A stretch of DNA of 64,000 nt, taken from Anomaloglossus baeobatrachus. Taxonomy: Eukaryota > Chordata > Amphibia > Anura > Aromobatidae. How positions within the stretch are numbered: the stretch's first letter is position 1; each line of letters begins with the position of its first letter. Positions 55,304 to 64,000 of the stretch are shown one piece after another. The position numbers and the translations under genes are program-made. Where the stretch lies: positions 422,092,243 to 422,156,242 of the forward strand of contig NC_134353.1 in NCBI RefSeq assembly GCF_048569485.1, in the 5' to 3' direction. Under the pieces are notes generated by a model that did no database searches, was not told the origin of the DNA, and saw nothing but the letters and a program-made list of their open reading frames with translations.

Positions 55304-56517
55304 GCTGCTGTGGAGGAAGTTCTGCAGCCAGATACACTCCTGTAGAAAGCCTGAGAGTGTAATAAAAAGTCCACAACCAGGGGTTGTGGCTTACCAGCCC
55401 TGCTCTCTGTGTGTCCTCCAGATTTCACCGCTCCCCTGTGAAGTGTCAGCCTTCCAGATAGTATGCAGCTGCAGCTTCCAGCGCTTCCCAGTGTGAGAAA
55501 CGCTGAGAAAATGGCGCTGGGAGAAGGAGGGGGGGCGTGTATAAGCCCAGGAGCGGGAAACACAGAGGGCAGAGAGACACAGGGAGGTAGACAGGGGAGG
55601 GGACATCTCCCTAGAGAGGAGTGCCCTCCCCTCTGCTGGTCGGGCGGTGGGCGGCGCTGTATGCAAAGCATGCAGAGGAAGCCAAAAACGACACTAGGCC
55701 CAAACTGAAACCGGGGCCTAGATTTTAAAGTGCGGCCGACGAGCAGGCAACGTCGGCGCGGTTCTCATGGAAAATTCCCAGAACCGGCCGAAATTAACAG
55801 TAACGCTAAAGCACATACTGTCCCCCTAATAAAAGTGCCCGGGACCCCTGAAAAAAACGTCTCAATACTTAGCTTTGAGACGCAGGGCCATGTCCCTGAG
55901 TGGGGGTTAACGCTCCTTCCAGCAGGGACCAGACAGGGCTGCGGATGGAGACCGGTCTTCTGCAAGCAGAGAGGACCGTGATGGCTCCCACTTCAAACAG
56001 AGCCTCGACAGAGGATGCGAAGGAGCTCGGCATGTGAAGGCTCCAGCCTTAGTAAAATCAACCTTAACAGCACCCCGCAGAGTGGAGCGTGAAGGGACAT
56101 GCCGGGAGTCCAGACTGGACCCGCTTTTCTTCCAAATCTTTAAAAATTAGAATAAAAAATATCAGGAAATGAAAATGTGTGTGATCCTCCTGGAACACAA
56201 AGCGTTGAACTGGGTAGATTGTCATCCAGGGGGTGTATATAGCCCGGAGGGAGGAGCTACACATTTGAGTGTAGTGCTTTGTGTGTCCTCCGGAGGCGCT
56301 AGCTATACACCCCATGGTCTGGGTCTCCCATGGAAGGAACGATAAAGAAATTAACTATTGCTTACAAAGCATGTGTTTTTAGCGCCTGTTGCATTCACTC
56401 GCCAGGGCGATTTTGCAGACGTACGCAGTTTTGATTTTACTAGTTGGAAAGCTGAAAAAGAATTACACATTTTATAAACTTAGGGAATGGATAACTGAAG
56501 AGCAATTTTGTTCCTAA

Positions 56518-57060
56518 AGGGCGCTTTACACGCTGCGACATCGCTAACGATATATCGTCGGGGTCACGTCGTTAGTGACGCACATCCGGCGTCGTTAGCG
56601 ACATCGCAGCGTGTGACACCAAGGAGCGACGATCAACAATCGCAAAAGCGTCAAAAATCGTTGATAGTTGACACGTCGCTCCTTTTCATATCGTTGGTGG
56701 TGTATGCTGCTGGTTGTTTGTCGTTCCTGCGGCATCACACATCGCTTATGTGTGACACCGCAGGAACGACGAACATCTCCTTACCTGCGTCCACCAGCAA
56801 TGAGGAATAAAGGAGGTGGGCGGGATGTTCCGGCTGCTCATCTCCGCCCCTCCTCTGCTATTGGGCGGGCGCTTAGTGATGCCACAGTGACGTCGCTATG
56901 ACGCCGAACGCACCTCCCCCTTGAAGAAGGGATTGTTCGGTGGTCACAGCGACGTCGCTGAAAAGGTATGTACGTGTGACGCTGCCGTAGCGATGTTTGC
57001 TACGGCAGCGATCAGCAAACGCGAACGACGGGGGCGATGTCGCAGCGTGTAAAGCACCCT
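56518..57060. mobile_element. Harbinger-like MITE
   Basis: TAA at 56515-56517 and 57061-57063. TIR AGGGCGCTTTACACGCTGCG with a complement GTGTAAAGCACCCT, nearly perfect over about 27 bp including GACATCGC. The interior has inverted GTTTGTCGTTCCTGCGG/CCGCAGGAACGACGAAC. Closest relative is 3509-4080. Confidence 0.9.
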
Positions 57061-57063
57061 TAA

Positions 57064-58117
57064 CTCAGGTTTAGTGCTGTGTAAACAGTGATGGAAACGG
57101 AGAACATTGTAATAAATCAGGCCAGCCGTTATGTGAGGAGTTTAGCTATAGCTGACAACTACCTTCAAAATTTCCTGTAATCTGCATGGACTTTTCAGAA
57201 CATCAGTACAAAGTAAAGTGTAAATTATTATATATATTTTTTTTTTTTTTTTTTTAATTCTGGCATTTATACTTTCGGTGCATAGTAACTGTAAGAATAA
57301 CGGATGTGCAATCTGATATGTAGAGTGATAGATCGTGTCCACAAATTGCATGCCCCTTATTTTTACAGGTACCATGCACCAAAAAAGTATAAAATTGCAG
57401 AATTGATGTATCTCACCCCTTCCCCCCAACAAATACAGTTACTTATCATATACACATTGTGATGACTTATGAAGGTTAATTTTTTTTTATAAAAATTGAC
57501 CAAGAGCTACCAATCCACACAACCTCCACATGCAGCTGCCGCCCCCCCCCCCTCCCGCCTTTTGTAAGCAAGTAAACTTCAAAGAACTTTTAGGGCCAAC
57601 ATCTGAGGCAAATTTACAACCAGGTACAAATAAGGGCCATGTGGATCGAAAACTAGCAGAGAAAGTCATCCCCTTATAGAAACAATGAAGTGAAATTTTA
57701 TGAACAGCGTTGATCTGAAAATTATATTTAAATCATATCTGTCATAACATTGGTAAAAGCAAACCCCCATTTTACTTTGCTGGGTGATAGAATGGATAGC
57801 CGCCAGATTGGTTATACTAACCAGGTTAAGTTTCCTATTTATGAACAGGTAAAATCATGATAGGAAACATTACTAATATCTCCTGCCTGGGACCTTCAGG
57901 AGTGGAGATATCATGGAAGCTGGAATTTCATAACTTTCGGAAGGTCTGAGCACATTCCACAAAGCCCCCAGATGAGGTCAAAGGGTTGGTAACATGGGGT
58001 AATAAAAGACAACTACCAGCCTTTGTTAAACCTTGGAGGTACAGCCAGCTGTGATAAAGACAGACATTTTTATTACTTTCTGCAAAGTCAAAAGTTCACA
58101 TACACGAAGAGTACTAT
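57064..58117. other. Unassigned sequence
   Basis: A/T-rich, with a T20 run at 57239-57257 and a C11 run at 57541-57551. No HDGFL2 exon was found by looking for acidic or PWWP-like frames. Confidence 0.45.
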
Positions 58118-58736
58118 GCCTTTAAAGAGGTGGTTCACCCATTATTTTATATTTTCTCTATTAGTGTAATGTACTATTGCAGATGTCTTCTTAATTGCCT
58201 TCTATTTCCAGTTCTGGCACGGAGTGGCGCCATCCCCCTCGCTCAGTGCTGGTCACATGACCCCCGGGTGCTGGGGCCTCTGGCATCTGCTGATGTCACG
58301 TCAACTTCTGGGCTCTGAAGCCTGATGTTATATTAGCAGCTGCCTCTGATCCTGAGTGACTGAGCTGTGGGGGGCGATTACTACACATCACAGCCTAGCA
58401 TGAAGATAAGGGTTTACTTACCCATCCTGCAACTGTGTGCAGGGCAGTCACCAGGAGCGAGAGGAGAGGGAGAGGAGGAGTCATGTCGGGTAAGTAGGTT
58501 ATCGCACGGGTAGGGGGGCGGGAGATTAGAGGAGCACAGTGTGTGCGCGTACATGCAGAGAGCAGAGCAAAGCGTTCACGCAGAGGGCTGCGTGTGCACG
58601 GGATGCAGAGCAACATAGGGGGAACACCGAACAGTGCAGGGAGCAGAGCTGTGATTGCTCTCCCAACCAATGGGGAATGTCATTTTTTTTTTCCATTTAT
58701 TTTTTTCACATGTAGCGCCAGCCAATCATAATTTCT

Positions 58737-58738
<2 letters not shown>
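58118..58738. repeat. Probable TTTAAAGAGGTGGTTCACCC-type repeat
   Basis: It starts with TTTAAAGAGGTGGTTCACCC, an opening typical of TTAA-type MITEs, but no matching right end is seen before the CA repeat. No gene is present. Confidence 0.35.

Positions 58739-58774
<36 letters not shown>
58739..58774. repeat. (CA)n microsatellite
   Basis: About 36 bp of AC repeat 24 bp outside the left end of DIRS element C. Confidence 0.95.
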
Positions 58775-58776
<2 letters not shown>

Positions 58777-59300
58777 AACTATATCAGAACAAGCAGAATG
58801 AAGGGAATTTTGTTTACTTACCGTAAATTCCTTTTCTTCTAGCTCCTATTGGGAGACCCAGACAATTGGGTGTATAGCTTCTGCCTCCGGAGGCCACACA
58901 AAGTATTACACTTTAAAAAGTGTAACCCCTCCCCTCTGCCTATACACCCTCCCGTGCATCACGGGCTCCTCAGCTTTGGTGCAAAAGCAGGAAGGAGGAA
59001 ACTTATAAATTGGTCTAAGGTAAATGCAGTCCGAAGGATGTTCGGAGAACTGAAAACCATGAACCAAAAGAACAATTCAACATGAACATGTGTACACAAA
59101 AAAACAACCAGCCCGAAGGGCACAGGGGCGGGTGCTGGGTCTCCCAATAGGAGCTAGAAGAAAAGGAATTTACGGTAAGTAAACAAAATTCCCTTCTTCT
59201 TTGTCGCTCCATTGGGAGACCGAGACAATTGGGACGTCCAAAAGCAGTCCCTGGGTGGGTAAAAGAATACCTCAATAAAAAGAGCCGAAACGGCCCCCTC

Positions 59301-60668
59301 TTACAGGTGGGCAACCGCCGCCTGAAGGATTCGCCTACCTAGACTGGCGTCTGCCGAAGCATAGGTATGCACCTGATAGTGTTTCGTGAAAGTGTGCAGA
59401 CTAGACCAGGTAGCTGCCTGACACACCTGCTGAGCCGTAGCCCGGTGCCGCAATGGCCAGGACGCACCCACGGCTCTGGTAGAATGGGCTTTCAGCCCTG
59501 AAGGAAGCGGAAGCCCAGAAGAACGGTAGGCTTCAAGAATCGGTTCCTTGATCCACCGAGCCAAGGTTGACTTGGAAGCCTGCGAACCCTTACGCTGGCC
59601 AGCGACAAGGACAAAGAGCGCATCTGAACGACGCAGGGGCACCATGCGAGACACGTAGAGACTGAGTGCTCTCACTAGATCTAACAAGTGCAAATCCTTT
59701 TCACATTGGTGAATTGGATTAGGGCAAAATGAAGGTAAGGAGATATCCTGATTGAGATGAAAAGGAGATACCACCTTAGGGAGAAATTCCGGGACAGGAC
59801 GCAGAACCACCTTATCCTGGTGAAAGACCAGGAAGGGGCTTTGCATGACAGCGCTGCAAGCTCCGACACTCTTCGGAGTGATGTAACTGCCACTAGAAAT
59901 GCCACCTTCTGCGAAAGACGTGATAGAGAGACATCCCGCAGCGGCTCGAAAGGTGGTTTCTGAAGAGCCGTTAGCACCCTGTTTAAGGTCCCAGGGTTCC
60001 AGCGGACGCTTGTAAGGTGGGACTATGTGGCAAACTCCCTGCAGGAACGTGCGGACCTGCGGAAGCCTGGCTAGGCGCTTTTGAAAAAATACGGAGAGCG
60101 CCGATACTTGTCCCTTGAGAGAGCCGAGTGACAAACCCTTGTCCATTCCGGATTGAAGGAATGAAAGAAAAGTGGGTAAGGCAAACGGCCATGGAGTAAA
60201 ACCATTATCTGAGCACCAGGATAAGAAAATCTGCCAAGACCTGTAATAGATCTTGGCGGACGTTGGTTTCCTGGCCTGTCTCATGGTGGCAATGACATCC
60301 TGAGATAACCCTGAAGACGCTAGGAGCCAGGACTCAATGGCCACACAGTCAGGTTGAGGGCCACAGAATTCAGATGGAAAAACGGCCCTTGTGACAGCAA
60401 GTCTGGGCGGTCTGGAAGCGCCCACGGTTGACCCACCGTGAGATGCCACAGATCCGGGTACCACGACCGCCTCGGCCAATCTGGAGCGACGAGAATGGCG
60501 CGACGGCAGTCGGACCTGATCTTGCGTAACACTCTGGGCAGCATCGCCAGAGGAGGAAACACATAAGGCAGTCGAAACTGCGACCAATCCTGAACTAATG
60601 CGTCCGCCGCCAGAGCTCTGTGATCTTGAGACCGGGCCATGAATGCCGGGACTTTGTTGTTGTGCCGT
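59301..60668 (-). other. DIRS element C: tyrosine recombinase region
   Basis: [12 protein letters not shown] with the HxxR pair and [12 protein letters not shown] with the nucleophilic Tyr are seen, with the conserved YVFPPLAML segment upstream. Part of a fossil element. Confidence 0.8.
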
Positions 60669-61032
60669 TACGCCATGAGATCGACGTCCGGCGTTCCCCA
60701 GCGGCGACAGATCTCTCGAAACACGTCTGGGTGAAGAGACCATTCCCCCGCGTCCATGCCCTGACGACTGAGAAAGTCTGCTTCCCAGTTTTCTATGCCC
60801 GGGATGTGAACTGCGGAGATCGTGAAGGCTGTGGCTTCCACCCACTGCAGAATCCGCCTGACTTCCTGGAAGGCATGACGACTGCGCGTGCCGCCCTGGT
60901 GGTTGATGTATGCGACGGCAGTGGCGTTGTCCGACTGTATACGGATCTGTCTGCCCTGCAGCCACCGATGGAAAGCCAATGGGGCTAGATACACTGCCCT
61001 TATCTCCAGAATATTGATCTGAAGGGAAGACT

Positions 61033-62013
61033 CTACCGAGTCCAGGTTCCCTGAGCCCTGTGGTGGAGAAAAACCGCTCCCCACCCTGACAGGCTCGCGT
61101 CCGTGGTGACCACAGCCCAGGTTGGGGGTAGGAAGGATTTTCCTTGCGATAGAGAATTGGGAAGGAGCCACCACTGAAGAGACGTCTTGGTTGCAAGGGA
61201 AAGAGAGACGTTCCTGTCGAGGGAAGTCGACCTCCTGTCCCATTTGCGGAGAATGTCCCATTGGAGTGGCCGCAGATGGAATTGCGCGAACGGCACTGCC
61301 TCCATCGCTGCCACCATCTTCCCCAGGAAGTGCATGAGGCGCCTCAAGGGGTGTGACTGACCCCGAAGAGATTGCACCCCTGCCTGCAGAGAAAGCTGTT
61401 TGTCCAGCGGTAGCTTGACTACCGCTGACTGTGTATGAAACTCCATCCCGAGGTAAGTCAGTGATTGGGTCGGTGTCAACTTGGATTTTGGGAAGTTGAT
61501 GATCCACCCGAACTGCTGGAGAGTCGCCAGAGCGATGGTAAGGCTGTGTTGACACGCCACCCGAGAAGGTGCCCTGACTAGGAGATCGTCTAAGTAGGGA
61601 ATCACCGAGTGGCCCTGAGAGTGTAGGACCGCCACAACGGATGCCATGACTTTGGTGAACACCCGTGGGGCTGTCGCCAGGCCGAAAGGCAATGCCACGA
61701 ACTGAAGGTGTTCGTCCCCGATGGCGAAACGCAAGAAGCGTTGATGTTCGGGTGCGATCGGCACATGGAGATAAGCATTCTTTATGTCGATCGATGCTAG
61801 GAAGTCTCCTTGTGACATCGAGGCGATGACCGAGCGGAGAGATTCCATCCAAAACCGTCTGGTGCTCACATGTCTGTTGAGTAGTTTGAGGTCAAGAACG
61901 GGACGGAATGATCCGTCCTTCTTTGGCACCACGAACAAGTTGGAGTAAAAGCCGCGACCACGTTCCTGAGGGGGAACGGGGATCACAACTCCTTCTGTCT
62001 TCAGAGCGTCCAC
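61033..62013 (-). other. DIRS element C: reverse transcriptase and RNase H start
   Basis: VPKKDGSFRPVLDLKLLNR, SIDIKNAYLHVPI, LPFGLATAPRVFTKVM and IPYLDDLLV are the RT motifs. TDASLSGWGAVFLHHRAQG begins RNase H. Part of a fossil element. Confidence 0.85.
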
Positions 62014-62213
62014 TGCCTGAAAAAGTGCGTCGGCCCGAGCGGGGGGGCGGAGAGGTTCTGAAGAAACGAGTCGGAGGACGAGAGCTGAACTCTATCCTGT
62101 AACCGTGAGAAACAATGTCTCTCACCCATTGGTCTTGAACATGTGGCCACCAGGCGTCGCAAAAGCGGGAGAGCCTGCCACCGACCGAGGAAGCGGTTCG
62201 GGGATGCCGAGAG

Positions 62214-63779
62214 TCATGAGGAGGCCGCCTTGGAGGCAGTGCCTCCGGCGGCCTTTTGGGGGCGTGACTTAGACCGCCACGCATAGGAGTTCCTCTGACC
62301 TTTCTCCGGCCTGCTGGACGAAGAGGATTGGGGCTTGGCGGAGGGACGAAAGGACCGAAACCTTGATTGTATTTTTCGTTGCTGAGGTCTCTTAGGTTTG
62401 GACTGGGGTAAGGAGGAATCCTTTCCCTTGGATTCCTTAATAATCTCATCCAATCGTTCGCCAAACAATCGGTCGCCAGAAAACGGCAAACCGGTTAAGA
62501 ACCTCTTGGAGGCCGAGTCTGCCTTCCATTTGCGCAGCCACATGGCCCTGCGGACTGCCACAGAATTAGCGGATGCCACCGCTGTACGGCTAGCAGAGTC
62601 TAGGACTGCGTTCATGGCGTAGGAAGAAAAAGCTGACGCTTGAGAAGTCAAAGACGCAACTTGCGGAGCAGAATTACGTGTGACCGCATTAATCTCAGCC
62701 AGACAAGCTGAGATAGCTTGGAGTGCCCACACGGCTGCAAAGGCCGGGGCAAAAGACGCGCTCGTGGCTTCATAGATGGATTTCACCAGGAGCTCTATCT
62801 GCCTGTCAGTGGCATCTTTTAGCGATGAGCCATCTGCAACCGATACCACAGATCTAGCCGCCAACCTAGAGACTGGAGGCTCCACCTTGGGACATTGAGC
62901 CCAACCCTTAACTACGTCAGAGGGGAAGGGGTAACGTGTGTCAGTAAGGCGCTTAGTAAAGCGCTTGTCCGGAACCGCTCTGGGCTTCTGGACAGCATCT
63001 CTGAAGTTAGAGTGATCGAAAAACGCACTCCGTGTACGTTTGGGGAACCGAAACTGGTGTTTCTCCTGCTGAGAAGCCGACTCCTCTACAGGTGGAGGCG
63101 GGGGAGAGAGATCTAACACCTGGTTGATGGACGAGATAAGATCATTTACTAAGGCGTCCCCTTCAGGTGTATCAAGATTGAGGGCGACGTCAGGGTCAGA
63201 GCCCTGAGCTGCAACGTCCGCCTCGTCCTCCAGCGAGTCCTCAAGCTGGGAACAAGAGCAGCGTGAAGAAGTCGGGGAAGATTCCCAGCGCGCCCGCTTA
63301 GCCTGTCTAGGACTATGGTCCGGGCAGGAGTCCTCCACGTGAGACCTAGGGCCCACCCTGGGAGCGCGCTGCGGCGCGGACCGAGAGGGGCCTGGAGGCG
63401 ACGATCCAACAGGGGCCGGGGCCTGTGTAAGGACCGGTCTGGACTGCAAAGCTTCTAGCAGCTTGGCAGACCATTTGTCCATAGACTGAGCCATGGATTG
63501 TGAAAGTGACTCAGAGAGTTTCTCAGCAAAAGAGGCGAACTCTGTCCCTGCCGCCTGGACAGGGGGAGCAGGGGGGTCTACATGAGCCGAGGGGCCCACT
63601 AGTGACCGAGGCTCCGGTTGAGCAAGCGAAACAGGGGTCGAGCATTGCTCACAGTGAGGGTAGGTGGAACCCGCAGGTAACATAGCCCCACAAGAGGTAC
63701 AGGCCGCAAAAAAACCCTGTGCCTTAGCACCTTTGCTCCTTGTGGACGACATGCTGTTGTCTCCTAGGAGAGTGATCAC
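62214..63779 (-). other. DIRS element C: Gag-like part
   Basis: 521 codons. The N-terminal CTSCGAMLPAGSTYPHCEQC matches the zinc-ribbon of element B. Low-complexity Pro/Ser regions, the conserved YEATSASFAPAFAAVWALQA helix and a basic SRFRSFRPSAKPQSSSSS C-terminus follow. Part of a fossil element. Confidence 0.7.
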
Positions 63780-63820
63780 TGAGGGTATATGGGAAAGGGT
63801 ATACAGCCCGACCGAACAGA

Positions 63821-64000
<180 letters not shown>

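Larger units (their letters stand above)
50489..56350 (-). mobile_element. DIRS-like element B, near full length
   Basis: 5.9 kb. Terminal inverted repeats at about 50489-50690 and 56195-56350 (GCCTCCGGAGGA region, GGAGACCCAGACCATGG). An internal complementary region at about 50786-50900 matches both ends. In minus-strand order: Gag-like, RT, RNase H, conserved post-RNase H segment, tyrosine recombinase. It looks nearly whole with only a few breaks. It belongs to a different family from elements A and C, though the outermost ~40 bp are shared. It lies upstream of HDGFL2 exon 50283 in the same orientation. Confidence 0.9.

Overview
The window looks like a vertebrate, most likely amphibian (anuran), chromosome segment. 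I infer this from one spliced vertebrate gene embedded in dense transposon sequence and from the mix of elements: DIRS-type tyrosine-recombinase retroelements, a Neptune-like Penelope element (RT plus GIY-YIG), a BEL/Pao element, Tc1, hAT, PIF/Harbinger-like and TTAA-type MITEs, an L1-like fragment and a tRNA-derived SINE. There are no bacterial-style operons, and most long open frames belong to mobile elements or minisatellites.

Host gene: the minus strand carries the 3' half of HDGFL2 (HDGF-like 2). Seven exons lie between 50283 and 41057, with consensus splice sites and a consistent frame through to the stop. They encode the charged ER/K-rich helix, the basic linker, the integrase-binding-domain (IBD) fold and the acidic tail. 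The PWWP-encoding 5' exons are not seen here. The introns are swollen by a short DIRS copy (44.0-46.1 kb), Harbinger-like MITEs and a 30-bp minisatellite (47.2-47.9 kb). Two more DIRS elements (50.5-56.35 kb and 58.8 kb to the window end) lie upstream, in the same orientation as the gene.

Layout: 0-0.2 kb holds a 75-bp perfect inverted repeat with a hammerhead-like core. 0.2-2.6 kb is unassigned. 2.6-3.3 kb is a dispersed repeat seen again at 18.1-18.7 kb. 3.4-9.95 kb is an old minus-strand LTR element with two related LTRs and a cold-shock-like coding segment; it is riddled with nested insertions (Harbinger-like MITE, solo LTR, Penelope-type inverted-arm unit, TTAA MITE). 10.3-11.3 kb is an L1-like 3' end. 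11.4-12.9 kb is a hAT element with a smaller hAT inside it. 13.1-18.7 kb holds a SINE, MITEs, a decayed Tc1 and the second dispersed-repeat copy. 19.66-30.24 kb is a BEL/Pao fossil with intact-looking LTRs and target duplication, split by a nearly whole Penelope-like element (21.5-25.9 kb). 30.2-41.0 kb is A/T-rich sequence, MITEs and a second Tc1. 41-50.3 kb is HDGFL2. 50.5-64 kb is mostly DIRS.

The most interesting theme is a recurring Penelope-type signature at four loci: hammerhead-ribozyme-like cores, three of them linked to inverted arms ending in CAATAAA-like tails. The copy at 24.87 kb also has a 5-bp helix I. Other points worth a look are splice-signal-like DIRS termini shared by two diverged DIRS families, a zinc-ribbon motif in DIRS Gag, and the cold-shock-like segment in an LTR element. 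Everything was read by eye; boundaries of unclassified repeats are approximate.
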